Positions 1 to 8,562 are shown, counted from the first letter of the stretch. The stretch: DNA of 64,000 bases from Sphingomonas citri (GCF_019429485.1 NZ_JAHXZN010000001.1:372001-436000), one strand, 5' to 3'. Numbers and translations are program-made. Notes: generated by a model from the sequence alone, not told the origin.

Positions 1-486
1 GAACTTGTCGAGCAGCGTGCGATACTGGCTGGTCGCGACGAGGTGGATGATCGTCTCGGTGTCCGACGTCGACTGGAAGATCGAGCCGCGCCGCACCAGC
101 TCGCGCCGCAGCCGCATCGCGTTGGAGATGTTCCCGTTGTGCGCGATCGCGAAGCCGCCCGACTGGAGCTCGGCGTAGAGCGGCTGGACGTTGCGCAGCG
201 CGGTCTCGCCCGTGGTCGAGTAGCGCACGTGACCGCAGGCGACCTCGCCCGCGAGCGCGCGGATGATGTCGTCGCGGTCGAAATTGCCCGCGACGTGGCC
301 CATCGCGCGGTGAGTGTGGAAGTCATGGCCGTCGAAGCTGGTGATGCCGGCGGCCTCCTGGCCGCGATGCTGCAGCGCGTGCAGCCCCAGCGCCACCAGC
401 GCGGCGGCGCCCTCGGAGCCGGAGGCGCCGAAGATGCCGCACTCCTCGTGCAGATGGTCGTCGTCGAACGGGTTCGTGGTCAGCAT
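1..486 (-). CDS. purF: Amidophosphoribosyltransferase (PurF), N-terminal part; runs off the window edge
   Basis: Catalyses the first committed step of purine synthesis, PRPP plus glutamine to 5-phosphoribosylamine, in the cytoplasm. The ATG at 486 gives a 15-residue propeptide followed by Cys16 in ECGIFGASG. In this Ntn-hydrolase family that Cys becomes the N-terminal glutaminase nucleophile after cleavage. Further on are LHALQHRGQEAAGI, GHVRYSTTG and IAHNGNISNA, all standard glutaminase-domain motifs. Only 162 codons are present; the phosphoribosyltransferase domain lies beyond position 1. The upstream side (487-643) holds no gene, only the beginning of a REP-like repeat. Confidence 0.95.
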   Translation of the reverse strand, partial: MLTTNPFDDDHLHEECGIFGASGSEGAAALVALGLHALQHRGQEAAGITSFDGHDFHTHRAMGHVAGNFDRDDIIRALAGEVACGHVRYSTTGETALRNVQPLYAELQSGGFAIAHNGNISNAMRLRRELVRRGSIFQSTSDTETIIHLVATSQYRTLLDKF

Positions 487-640
487 GTGCGGAGGCTCGC
501 CTGGTGCGCGGCCGCATATAGCGACTGTCGCGGGAATGTCATCCGGCTGCGGGCGCTTGCGGCGGAACCAGGCGGCATTTCGCGCGTGCAGGCGCGCCGA
601 TCGATCCTCGCTCGCGTCAGGATCCCTGCCTTCCACCTCT

Positions 641-738
641 CCGTCATCCCGGACGTGATCTGGGATCCAGGGTGCCGCGTACATCGAAGCCGCCGCTCTC
701 GCGGGAGGGAGTATCCCGGGCTGGGTCCGGGATGACGG
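641..738. repeat. REP-like inverted pair, family 'GTCATCCCGGA'
   Basis: Left arm CGTCATCCCGGACGTGATC and right arm GGGTCCGGGATGACGG face each other across about 50 bp. Each arm is itself an imperfect palindrome of the CCGGA/TCCGG type. Similar arms recur at 27434, 34168, 38821, 57735 and 63929, mostly in convergent gaps or downstream of genes. Here the repeat overlaps the 3' end of the deacetylase-like gene and supplies its stop codon. Confidence 0.8.
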
Positions 739-1693
739 AGGATAGTGAGGCGTCTAGATCATCCGTGCCCGCCCCCGCGGAGGCAAGTGACTCGGCTCCC
801 CCATAGACCGCCGCCAACCGCTCGATCACGGCGACGTGGCGCGCCGCGATCGCCATCACGTCGTCGCCGTAGCCGCCGCCCACCGTGCTCGCCAGCGGCA
901 CGCCGCGCGCGAGCGCCAGACCCGCCACCAGCCGGTCGCGCCGCGCTAGCCCCGCGTCGCTGAGCGCGAGTCGCCCCAGCCGGTCGCCGGCATAAGGATC
1001 CACCCCGCCCTGGTAGAGGATCAGGTCGGGCCGTGCCTCGTCGAGCAGCGGCACCAGCGTCTCCTCCAGCCGCGCCAGATACTCGTCGTCGCCGACCGCG
1101 TCCGGCAGCGCGACGTCCAGCGTCGAGCACGCCTTGCGCACCGGAAAGTTCTTCTCGGCGTGGATCGAATAGGTCGCGATCCCGGCGTGACCGGCGGTCA
1201 GTGCCGCGGTGCCGTCGCCCTGGTGGACGTCGACGTCGACGATCAGGATCCGCTCGGCCGCGCGCTCGGCGGCGAGCCGTATCGCCGCCACCGCGAGGTC
1301 GTTGAACACGCAATAGCCCGCGCCCGTGGTCGCCAGCGCGTGATGGCTGCCGCCCGCGGTGTTGGCGGCGAAGCCGTGCGCCAGCGCCAGCCGCGCCGCC
1401 AGGTAGGTCCCGCCCGGCACCAGCGCGGCGCGGCGCGCGACCACCTCCGTCACCGGGAAACCGATGCGGCGCTCCTTCTCGCGCGGCACCGCGGCGGCGA
1501 GCACCTCCGCGACATAGTCGGGATCGTGCGTCGCCTCCAGCCAGTCGCGCGGCATCGCCGCGGGCTCGTGCCACGCCACCGCGGCGCCGCGCTCCAGCAG
1601 CAGGTCGCGGATCGCGCCGTTCTTGCCCCAGCGATACGTGCTGCGCGCGGGCGCCTCGGTGACATAGGCGGGATGGTGGACGACCCGGATCAT
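644..1693 (-). CDS. Histone deacetylase superfamily (AcuC/APAH-like) zinc amidohydrolase
   Basis: Predicted Zn-dependent deacetylase of the HDAC/acetoin-utilisation/acetylpolyamine amidohydrolase superfamily, cytoplasmic; the substrate cannot be told from sequence. Visible family residues are the tandem His in GGSHHA (about 117-118), the metal ligands in DVDVHQGDGT (Asp155, His157) and GGVDPYAGD (Asp222). The start is the ATG at 1693, giving MIRVVHHPAY and 349 aa; an upstream in-frame extension lacks family similarity. The catalytic domain ends near residue 315. The last ~31 residues (SSVIPDPARDT onward) are encoded entirely by the REP-like repeat at 641-738, so the natural stop was probably lost or displaced. 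It diverges from the esterase gene across 59 bp. Confidence 0.85.
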   Translation of the reverse strand: MIRVVHHPAYVTEAPARSTYRWGKNGAIRDLLLERGAAVAWHEPAAMPRDWLEATHDPDYVAEVLAAAVPREKERRIGFPVTEVVARRAALVPGGTYLAARLALAHGFAANTAGGSHHALATTGAGYCVFNDLAVAAIRLAAERAAERILIVDVDVHQGDGTAALTAGHAGIATYSIHAEKNFPVRKACSTLDVALPDAVGDDEYLARLEETLVPLLDEARPDLILYQGGVDPYAGDRLGRLALSDAGLARRDRLVAGLALARGVPLASTVGGGYGDDVMAIAARHVAVIERLAAVYGGAESLASAGAGTDDLDASLSSVIPDPARDTPSRESGGFDVRGTLDPRSRPG

Positions 1694-1752
1694 CCGCCTA
1701 AGATAAGGAGAGGATCGCGGCGCGCCATCGCGCCGCCCGCACAGGAGCGCGC

Positions 1753-2754
1753 ATGACCGACCGAACCGTCCCCGAGATCGAGCGGACACCGTTCGTCCGC
1801 CCCGACGTCGCGGCGTTCCTGACCTATCTCAACAGCGTGCCGGGGCCGAAGATGCACGAGCTGCCGCCGGCCGAGGCACGCGCGGTGATGGTCGCGATGA
1901 AAGACGTCGCCGACCTGCCGCGCGGCGAGCTGGCGGTGGTGCGCGACCTGACCCTGCCCGGCCCCGGCGGCGCGCTGCGCGTCCGCCTGTTCGACGCGCG
2001 TGAGACGCGTGCGCCGGGGCCGGCGGTGGTGTTCTTCCACGGCGGCGGCTGGGTGATCGGCGACCTCGACACGCACGCCAGCTTCGCGGCCGAGATGGCG
2101 CGCCAGCTCGATCTGCCGGTGGTCTCGGTCGACTATCGCCTCGCCCCCGAGGCGCGCTGGCCCGCCGCGCCCGACGATGCCGAGGCGGCGGCTCGCTGGG
2201 TCGCTTCGGCGCCCGAGGCGCTCGGCCGCGGCGTCACCTCGCTGGTGCTCTCGGGCGACAGCGCGGGAGGCAACCTCACGATCATCGTCGCCGCGGCGCT
2301 GCGCGACCGGCCCGCGGCGGTGCCGGTGATCGTGCAGGCGCCGATCTATCCCGCTACCGACGCCAGCCGGCCCTATGCCTCGTTCGACGCCTTCGCCGAC
2401 GGTTATCTTCTCACGCGCGAGGGGATGATCTGGTTCAACGACCATTACGCTGGCGACCCGCGCCACCCGCGCTTCTCGCCCTTACTCGGGGACGTCGCGG
2501 GGCTGCCGCGCGCGGTGATCGTCACCGCGGGTCTCGACCCGATCCGCGACCAGGGGCGCGCCTATGCCGCCGCGCTGGCACAGGCGGGCGTCCCGGTGAG
2601 CTTCCGCGAGGCACAGGGCAACATCCACGGCTTCATCACGCTGCGTCGCGCCATTCCCTCGTCGCAGGGCGACGTCGCCGGCTTCCTCACCGCGGTCCGC
2701 GCGGCGGTCAGCGAGGCCGAGGGTGAGCGCGTGCTGCGCCAGGCGGCGGGGTGA
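1753..2754 (+). CDS. Alpha/beta hydrolase, HSL (hormone-sensitive lipase) family esterase
   Basis: Likely cytoplasmic carboxylesterase acting on short acyl esters. The oxyanion motif HGGG is at residues 96-99, the nucleophile elbow GDSAGG has Ser170, and the acid and base are Asp262 (GLDPIRD) and His292 (NIHGF). This order and the 333-aa length fit family IV bacterial esterases. An AGGAG-like ribosome site lies 6-10 bases upstream of the ATG at 1753. No signal peptide is seen. The physiological substrate is unknown and the neighbours do not suggest one. Confidence 0.9.
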   Translation: MTDRTVPEIERTPFVRPDVAAFLTYLNSVPGPKMHELPPAEARAVMVAMKDVADLPRGELAVVRDLTLPGPGGALRVRLFDARETRAPGPAVVFFHGGGWVIGDLDTHASFAAEMARQLDLPVVSVDYRLAPEARWPAAPDDAEAAARWVASAPEALGRGVTSLVLSGDSAGGNLTIIVAAALRDRPAAVPVIVQAPIYPATDASRPYASFDAFADGYLLTREGMIWFNDHYAGDPRHPRFSPLLGDVAGLPRAVIVTAGLDPIRDQGRAYAAALAQAGVPVSFREAQGNIHGFITLRRAIPSSQGDVAGFLTAVRAAVSEAEGERVLRQAAG

Positions 2755-2851
2755 GGTCGATCAGGTCGCCGCACGCGGAAAAAGCCAGGCTAAGCACAGG
2801 ACAAGCGAACAACGGTTGCGCGCCCCCCTGCCCGCCGCCCATGTAGCGGGC

Positions 2852-3652
2852 ATGGCAAGCCTCCTCGATCCCGACGCGCGCGGCCGCGTCATTCTCGTCG
2901 GCGCGGGACCGGGCGATCCCGGCCTGCTCACCGTGCGCGCGGTGGAAGCGCTGCGCCAGGCCGATGTCGTGGTTCACGACGGGCTGATCGACGACCGCGT
3001 GCTCGCGCTGGCACCCGCCACCGCGCAGCGCATCTCGGTGGCGAAGCGCCGCGCGCGGCACACGCTGCCGCAGGAAGCGATCAACGCGCTGATCGTCGCG
3101 CACGTCCGCGCCGGCAGCGTGGTGGTGCGGCTCAAGGGCGGCGATCCCTTCATCTTCGGACGCGGCGGCGAGGAGGTCGAGGCGGTGCGCGCCGCCGGCC
3201 TGGCGGTGGAGGTGATCCCCGGTGTGTCTGCCGCGCTCGGCTGTGCCGCCGAGGCGATGCTGCCGCTCACGCACCGCGATCACAGCTCGGCGGTCACCTT
3301 CGTCGCCGGCCAGTGCAAGGGGCTGACCGATCAGGACTGGTCGGGTCTTGCCGGCCAGGGCCGCACGCTGGTGATCTACATGGGCGTCGCCACCGCCGAG
3401 GCGATCGCGGACAAATTGATGGCCGATGGCGTCGCGCCCGACATGCCGGTCGCGGTGCTCGAGAAGGGCACGCTGCCGGGCCGCCGCGCGCTGCGCACGC
3501 TGCTCGCCGATCTCGGCGCGATGGTGGCGCGCGAGGGCGTGGCGAGCCCGGCCATCATTGTCGTCGGCGAGGTGGTCGAGCTATCCGACGCCGAGGACCG
3601 GCTCGCCGGCTACGCGCGCGTCGCCGAGAGCGTCGGGAGTCTCTCGGCATGA
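2852..3652 (+). CDS. cobA: Uroporphyrinogen-III C-methyltransferase (SUMT)
   Basis: Methylates uroporphyrinogen III at C2 and C7 using SAM to give precorrin-2, the precursor of siroheme (and cobalamin). Motifs: VGAGPGDPGLLTVRA near the N-terminus, VVRLKGGDPFIFGRGGEE in the middle and EVIPGVSAALG, all typical of the tetrapyrrole methylase family. The ATG at 2852 gives 266 aa, the normal length for a stand-alone SUMT without the CysG dehydrogenase half. An in-frame extension upstream to 2723 overlaps the esterase end and looks non-coding. It overlaps the next gene by ATGA, and the sulfite reductase downstream needs siroheme, so the role here is sulfur assimilation. Confidence 0.92.
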   Translation: MASLLDPDARGRVILVGAGPGDPGLLTVRAVEALRQADVVVHDGLIDDRVLALAPATAQRISVAKRRARHTLPQEAINALIVAHVRAGSVVVRLKGGDPFIFGRGGEEVEAVRAAGLAVEVIPGVSAALGCAAEAMLPLTHRDHSSAVTFVAGQCKGLTDQDWSGLAGQGRTLVIYMGVATAEAIADKLMADGVAPDMPVAVLEKGTLPGRRALRTLLADLGAMVAREGVASPAIIVVGEVVELSDAEDRLAGYARVAESVGSLSA

Positions 3653-3945
3653 GGCTGGTGACCGGCAACGACCTGCCGACGGGTGACGTGGTCTGGTGGG
3701 CGGGCGGCGGCTGGTCGCGGCACATCGAGGAGGCGGTCGACGCCGGCGATCGCGCCGAGGCGATCGCCCGCGAGGAAGAGGCGGCCCGGCGCGTCAACGT
3801 GCCCTATGTGATCGAGGCGACCGCGACGCCCGACGGCCCCCGCCCCGCGCACATCAAGGACCGTATCCGCGCGCTCGGCCCGACCGTGCGCACCGACCTG
3901 ACGCTCAAGCCGGCCGACCCGAACGCGGGCAGCTGGGTGATATGA
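3649..3945 (+). CDS. DUF2849 domain protein in the sulfite-reduction cluster
   Basis: A 98-aa protein beginning MRLVTGNDLPTGDVVWW, matching the alphaproteobacterial DUF2849 family that sits between SUMT and sulfite reductase genes. It starts within the cobA stop (ATGA overlap), which suggests translational coupling. No catalytic motif, signal peptide or membrane segment is visible. The function is unknown; conserved neighbourhood suggests an accessory role in siroheme loading or sulfite reductase activity (inference). The stop lies four bases before the inverted-repeat element at 3949. Confidence 0.85.
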   Translation: MRLVTGNDLPTGDVVWWAGGGWSRHIEEAVDAGDRAEAIAREEEAARRVNVPYVIEATATPDGPRPAHIKDRIRALGPTVRTDLTLKPADPNAGSWVI

Positions 3946-3948
3946 TCT

Positions 3949-4083
3949 CCTCCCCGGCACGGGGAGGGCGACCGCCGCGTGCAGCGCGGTGGTGGAGGGG
4001 GGCTTCCGCGAGCGCAATGTGCGCGGCGAGCCTCCTCCACCACTCGCCTGCGGCGAGCGGTTGCCCTCCCTGTGCCGGGGAGG
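3949..4083. repeat. Inverted-repeat element A (empty relative of the DUF559 element)
   Basis: Two ~53-nt arms face each other across a 28-nt spacer: left arm 3949-4002, right arm 4031-4083. Reading inward, each arm has hairpin 1 (CCTCCCC, short loop, GGGGAGG; the right arm has GTGCCGGGGAGG as the outer side), a GACCG-type linker, hairpin 2 with a GCA loop, then TGGTGGAGG. Hairpin 2 stems differ between arms (CCGCGT-GCA-GCGCGG and CTCGCC-GCA-GGCGAG) but stay paired. The same design flanks the DUF559 gene at 14069-14525. It separates DUF2849 from cysI and ends 14 bp before cysI. Confidence 0.85.
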
Positions 4084-4097
4084 ATTAAGGACGTACT

Positions 4098-5729
4098 ATG
4101 TACCGCTACGACGAATATGATCAGGCGATCGTGGACGCACGGGTCGACGAGTTCCGCGACCAGTGCCGGCGCCGGCTCGCGGGCGAGTTGAGCGAGGACC
4201 AGTTCAAGCCGCTGCGGCTGATGAACGGCCTCTATCTCCAGCTCCACGCCTATATGCTGCGCGTCGCCGTGCCCTATGGCACGCTCAACGCGCGGCAGAT
4301 GCGCATGCTCGCCCATGTCGCGCGCACATACGACCGCGGCTACGGCCATTTCACCACGCGCCAGAACATCCAGTACAATTGGATCAAACTGGAAGACGCC
4401 GCCGACATCCTCGCCGAGCTGGCGACGGTGGAGATGCACGCGATCCAGACCAGCGGCAATTGCATCCGCAACATCAGCTCGGACCAGTTCGCCGGCGCCG
4501 CCGCGGACGAGGTCACCGACCCGCGCCCCTGGGCCGAGCTGCTGCGCCAGTGGAGCACCTTCCACCCCGAGTTCACCTACCTGCCGCGCAAGTTCAAGAT
4601 CGCGGTGATCGCCGCCGACGAGGATCGCGCGGCGATGCGGCTCCACGATATCGGGCTCCAGCTGGTCGAGCGGGACGGCGCGCTCGGCGCGCGCGTCTAT
4701 GTCGGCGGCGGCATGGGGCGCACGCCGATGATCGCGCCGCTGATCCGCGACTTCGTCGGCGCGGACGAGCTGATGAGCTATCTCGAGGCGTGTCTGCGCG
4801 TCTACAATCGCTACGGCCGCCGCGACAATATCTACAAGGCGCGGATCAAGATCCTGCTCCACGAGATCGGCGCGGACGAGTATCGCCGCCAGGTCGAGGA
4901 GGAGTTCCTCGCCGTCAAGCAGCTCGGCATCGACCCGCCCGCGGCCGAGCTGGCGCGGATCAGCGAAATGTTCGCCTCCCCGCCCTTCGACCCCGCCGCG
5001 CCCGACAGCGTCGACCGCACCGATCCCGACTTCGCTTTGTGGCTCGACCAGAACGTCAAGCCGCACAAGCAATCGGGCTACGCGATCGTCAACATTTCGC
5101 TCAAGCCGATCGGCGGCATCCCCGGCGACGCCTCGGCCGAGCAGATCGACGTGATGGCCGATCTCGCCGAGCGCTACAGCGCCGACGAGCTGCGCGTCAC
5201 CCACGCGCAGAACATCGTTCTGCCGCACGTGCGCAAGGCCGACCTGTACCCGGTGTGGCAGCAGCTCGGCGAGGCGGGGCTGGCCGAGGCCAATCTCGAC
5301 CTGATCAGCGACATCATCGCCTGCCCGGGCCTCGATTATTGTGCGCTCGCCAACGCGCGCTCGATCCCGCTGGCACAGAAGATCGGGCAGCGCTTCGCCG
5401 GCGCCGGGCGGCAGCGCGACCTGGGCGAGCTCAAGCTCAAGATCTCGGGCTGCATCAACGCCTGCGGCCACCATCACGCCGGGCATATCGGCATCCTCGG
5501 CGTCGACAAGAAGGGCACCGAGAATTACCAGTTGCTGCTCGGCGGCTCGGGCGCGGAGGACGTCAGCCTCGGGCGCATCACCGGCCCCGGCTTCGACGAG
5601 GACGGCGTCGTCGACGCGATCGAGCGCGTCACCGACACCTACCTTCAGGTGCGCGAGCAGGGCGAGCGCTTCGTCGACACCTATCGCCGCGTCGGCATGC
5701 AACCCTTCAAGGAGGCGATCTATGGTTGA
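4098..5729 (+). CDS. cysI: Sulfite (nitrite/sulfite-type) reductase hemoprotein
   Basis: Six-electron reduction of sulfite to sulfide on a siroheme-[4Fe-4S] centre, cytoplasmic. The cluster cysteines are visible as C409-x5-C415 (CPGLDYC) and C452-x3-C456 (CINAC, followed by GHHH). The N-terminal half has GYGHFTTRQNIQYNWIKL, typical of the ferredoxin-like half-domain. At 543 aa it is a normal length for this family. Neighbours cobA (siroheme) and cysH (sulfite supply) support assimilatory sulfite rather than nitrite as substrate, though the family can do either. The ATG at 4098 is preceded by the right arm of element A, so its promoter or ribosome site may lie in or after the repeat. Confidence 0.92.
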   Translation: MYRYDEYDQAIVDARVDEFRDQCRRRLAGELSEDQFKPLRLMNGLYLQLHAYMLRVAVPYGTLNARQMRMLAHVARTYDRGYGHFTTRQNIQYNWIKLEDAADILAELATVEMHAIQTSGNCIRNISSDQFAGAAADEVTDPRPWAELLRQWSTFHPEFTYLPRKFKIAVIAADEDRAAMRLHDIGLQLVERDGALGARVYVGGGMGRTPMIAPLIRDFVGADELMSYLEACLRVYNRYGRRDNIYKARIKILLHEIGADEYRRQVEEEFLAVKQLGIDPPAAELARISEMFASPPFDPAAPDSVDRTDPDFALWLDQNVKPHKQSGYAIVNISLKPIGGIPGDASAEQIDVMADLAERYSADELRVTHAQNIVLPHVRKADLYPVWQQLGEAGLAEANLDLISDIIACPGLDYCALANARSIPLAQKIGQRFAGAGRQRDLGELKLKISGCINACGHHHAGHIGILGVDKKGTENYQLLLGGSGAEDVSLGRITGPGFDEDGVVDAIERVTDTYLQVREQGERFVDTYRRVGMQPFKEAIYG

Positions 5730-5753
5730 GCCGCGCGCCCGGGGGATCACCGC

Positions 5754-6185
5754 ATGAGCGACAACGTGCTACGCTACCGCGACGACGAGGCGCACGACGA
5801 GCCCGCGGTGACGTTGGACGCCTTCGTCGCCGGGCAGACCAACGCCGGCGCGGTGCGGCTCGAGGCGGGCGATGACGCGCGCGCGCTGCTGCCGCATATC
5901 GACCGGCTCGCGCTGGTCGAGGTGTCGTTTCCCAGCTTCCGCGACGGGCGCGGCTATTCGAGCGCGCGGATCCTGCGCGAGGCGGGCTATGCCGGCGAGC
6001 TGCGCGCCGCGGGCGACGTGCTGGTCGACCAGATCCCGCACATGCGTCGCTGCGGCTTCGACAGTTTCGCGCCCGAGTCCGCGATCGACGGGGCGATGCT
6101 GGAGCGCTCGCTGGCGCGCTATCCGACACCGTATCAGCGCGCCGCCGACGCCAAGGTGCCGGTGTGGAAGCTGCGGCATGGCTGA
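5754..6185 (+). CDS. DUF934 domain protein (CysX-like accessory of sulfate reduction)
   Basis: A 143-aa protein containing FRDGRGYSSARILREAGYAGELRA and DQIPHMRRCGFDSF-type sequence, the signature of DUF934, found almost always between sulfite reductase and PAPS/APS reductase genes in proteobacteria. No cofactor motif is obvious. The biochemical role is not established. It starts 24 bp after cysI and its last 8 bases overlap cysH, so it belongs to the same transcript. Confidence 0.88.
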   Translation: MSDNVLRYRDDEAHDEPAVTLDAFVAGQTNAGAVRLEAGDDARALLPHIDRLALVEVSFPSFRDGRGYSSARILREAGYAGELRAAGDVLVDQIPHMRRCGFDSFAPESAIDGAMLERSLARYPTPYQRAADAKVPVWKLRHG

Positions 6186-6936
6186 GCCCGCGCGCCAGCT
6201 CGACACGATCGACGTGGCGCCGTCCTTCACCGCGGAGGAGGCGGCGGCGCTCGACGCGCGCTACGCCGACGCCACCGCGCCCGAACTGCTCGCCGAGATG
6301 ATCGGCGGACCGCTCAAGGGACGGATCGCGGCGGTCTCGTCGTTCGGCGCGGAGTCCGCCGTGCTGCTCCACATGGTCGCCGCGGTGGACCGCGACGTGC
6401 CGGTCATCTTCACCAATACGCAGAAGATGTTCGGCGAGACGCTGGCCTATCGCGACGAGCTCGCCGAGCGGCTCGGCTTCACCGACCTGCGCGTGTTCCG
6501 CCCCGACCCGCGGCTGCTGCGGCTCAAGGACGAGAAAGGTCTGCGCTGGTCGTACGACCCGGACGGCTGCTGCGAGCTGCGCAAGGTCGAGCCGCTGCGG
6601 CGGGCGCTCCAGCCGTTCGCGGGGTGGATCTCGGGGCGCAAGGGCTTCCAGGCGTCGACCCGGCGCGCGATCCCGCGCGTGGAGGTCGATGACGGCCGGC
6701 TCAAGATCAACCCGCTCGCCGACTGGTCGAAGGAGCGGCTCGACGCCTATTTCATCGAGCACGACCTGCCGCACCACCCGCTCGAGGCGCAGGGTTATCT
6801 ATCGATCGGCTGCGCGCCCTGCACCTCCAAGGTCCGCCCCGGCGAGGATCCGCGCGCGGGCCGTTGGCGCGGCTGGGACAAGGTGGAGTGCGGCATCCAT
6901 GTCGCGGGCAAGCCGGGCGAGGAGCCGGCGTTCTAG
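6178..6936 (+). CDS. cysH: Phosphoadenylyl/adenylyl-sulfate reductase, Fe-S type
   Basis: Reduces activated sulfate to sulfite with thioredoxin or glutathione. The ATP-pyrophosphatase-like fold motif SSFGAESAVLLHM is present. The catalytic Cys is C238 in VECGIH. The pairs C131-C132 and C212-x2-C215 are the [4Fe-4S] ligands that mark APS-using enzymes, so APS rather than PAPS is the likelier substrate (family knowledge). The start at 6178 overlaps DUF934 by 8 bases; the product is 252 aa. It is the last gene of the cobA-cysH run. Confidence 0.92.
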   Translation: MAEPARQLDTIDVAPSFTAEEAAALDARYADATAPELLAEMIGGPLKGRIAAVSSFGAESAVLLHMVAAVDRDVPVIFTNTQKMFGETLAYRDELAERLGFTDLRVFRPDPRLLRLKDEKGLRWSYDPDGCCELRKVEPLRRALQPFAGWISGRKGFQASTRRAIPRVEVDDGRLKINPLADWSKERLDAYFIEHDLPHHPLEAQGYLSIGCAPCTSKVRPGEDPRAGRWRGWDKVECGIHVAGKPGEEPAF

Positions 6937-6988
6937 GCGGCGGATCATCCCGGAGGTGACGTCCCCCGCCTGCCGCCCTCCCCTGCTA

Positions 6989-7017
6989 TTGACACCTGGG
7001 TCAACGCCACGGATCAA
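6989..7017 (+). promoter_or_regulatory. Possible promoter for the DUF4403 lipoprotein gene
   Basis: TTGACA at 6989-6994, then a 17-base spacer and GATCAA at 7012-7017. The -35 box is also the left half of a small inverted repeat, TTGAC-N6-GTCAA (6989-7004). The -10 match is weak, so this is tentative. Confidence 0.3.
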
Positions 7018-7065
7018 TCGACCTGCCGACGGCGCGGTGCCCGGCCGCCCCTCGCGGAGTCGATC

Positions 7066-8562
7066 GTGCCTCGTACCGCCTTCTCCGCCAGTCCCGGCCT
7101 CGCCATCCTCACGCTCCTCGCTGCAGCGGCGCTGCTGAGCGGCTGCGGCAAACAGCGCGACGACCCGGCACCGCCGCGCGTCGAGGCACAGGCCGGGCAG
7201 CTGCCGGCGGAGAGCTCGACCATCGTCGTCCCCGTCAGCGCCGATCTCGCCGCGCTCGAGCGCGGGCTCAACCAGGAGACGCCGCGGGTGCTGTGGACGA
7301 TTGACCAGCATCGCGACCGTTGCGTCGCCGCCAAGAAGATCGATCTCGGCATCGGCAAGGTGAAGGTGCTGCCCGATCTCGGCTGCCGCCTCGTCGGCCA
7401 GGTCACCCGCGGCGCGATCCGGCTGTCTGGCAAGGGCGAGCGGCTCGATCTCGTCATGCCGGTGAGCGCGGCGATCACGGCGCAGAACGTCGGCGGCGTG
7501 CTGAGCAAGACCGCCACGGGGAGTGCCGTGGTGCGCGCCACCGGGCGGCTCGGCATCGTCGGCGACTGGCAGCCCACCGCCAAGCTCGACATCGCCTATG
7601 ACTGGCGCGAGGAACCCGGCGTCGACGTCGCGGGCCAGCGCGTCACCTTCACCTCGCGCGCGGACGCCAAACTGAAGGGCATCGTCCGCAAGCTGGAGCG
7701 CGACCTGCCGCGCCAGTTGGCCAAGCTGCACCTGCGCGACCAGATCGCGCAGCTCTGGCCGCAGGGGTTCACCTCGATCGAGCTGAGCAAGCGCAACCCG
7801 CCCGCCTGGCTGCGCGTGACCCCGCGTGCGCTCGGCTTCGGCGGTTATCGCGTCGAGGGCCGCACGCTGCGGCTGACGCTCGCCGCCGAGGCGCTGACCG
7901 AGACCTTCGTCGGCCAGCGCCCGCCCGATCCGCCGGTGACGCCGCTGCCCGCCCCGACGCGGGTCGGCGATCGTGCTGGGCTGCGCTTCTCGGTGCCGGT
8001 GCTGGCGAACTACGCCACGCTCGAGCCGGTGGTGGAGCGCACACTGCGCAAGCTCGCCGCGCGCAGGATCAGCGTCACGGGGGTCGGGCCGGTCGACGTC
8101 GCCTTCGGCAAGGTCACCGTTTACGCCACCCAAGGCGGCCGTCTGGCCGTGGGGGTGCGAGCCAAGGTGACGCCGCGTGCGGTCGGCAGCGCCTCGACCA
8201 GCGGCGAGGCCTGGCTCACGGCCGTGCCGTACAACGATCCCGGCTCGCAGCTGGTGCGCGCGCGCGACGTCCAGCTCGTCGCGCACACGGACTCGGCCGC
8301 GCTCGACCTGCTCATCCGGCTGCTCGGCGAGGCTCAGGTGCAGCGCGCGGTCGCACTCGCGCTCCAGCACGATTTCCGCGGCGACTATGCCGAGGTGCTC
8401 GGCAAGGCGCAGCGGGCGATCGGGGCCCGGCAACAGGGCGACTTCTTCCTCTCGACCGACGTCACCTCGGTGGAGAACGGTCGACTGCAAGTGACCGGCG
8501 CGGGGCTGTTCCTGCCAGTACGCGCGCAGGGCACCGCGGAGATCGCCTACCGGCCACGGTGA
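7066..8562 (+). CDS. DUF4403 family outer-membrane lipoprotein
   Basis: A 498-aa exported protein. The GTG at 7066 gives a signal peptide ending LLSGC with lipobox Cys27, so it is a lipoprotein, probably of the outer membrane. The mature part has repeated beta-rich segments with Arg/Lys-rich amphipathic stretches and motifs such as LSVPVLANYATLEP-like sequence, consistent with DUF4403, a tubular lipid-binding-like family. No enzyme motif is seen. The function is unknown. It is monocistronic and convergent with the receiver gene at 8647. Confidence 0.8.
   Translation: MPRTAFSASPGLAILTLLAAAALLSGCGKQRDDPAPPRVEAQAGQLPAESSTIVVPVSADLAALERGLNQETPRVLWTIDQHRDRCVAAKKIDLGIGKVKVLPDLGCRLVGQVTRGAIRLSGKGERLDLVMPVSAAITAQNVGGVLSKTATGSAVVRATGRLGIVGDWQPTAKLDIAYDWREEPGVDVAGQRVTFTSRADAKLKGIVRKLERDLPRQLAKLHLRDQIAQLWPQGFTSIELSKRNPPAWLRVTPRALGFGGYRVEGRTLRLTLAAEALTETFVGQRPPDPPVTPLPAPTRVGDRAGLRFSVPVLANYATLEPVVERTLRKLAARRISVTGVGPVDVAFGKVTVYATQGGRLAVGVRAKVTPRAVGSASTSGEAWLTAVPYNDPGSQLVRARDVQLVAHTDSAALDLLIRLLGEAQVQRAVALALQHDFRGDYAEVLGKAQRAIGARQQGDFFLSTDVTSVENGRLQVTGAGLFLPVRAQGTAEIAYRPR

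Noticed and set aside
3804..5750. A 648-codon minus-strand frame opposite cysI
   Set aside because: cysI carries all siroheme and Fe-S motifs; the antisense frame has none.
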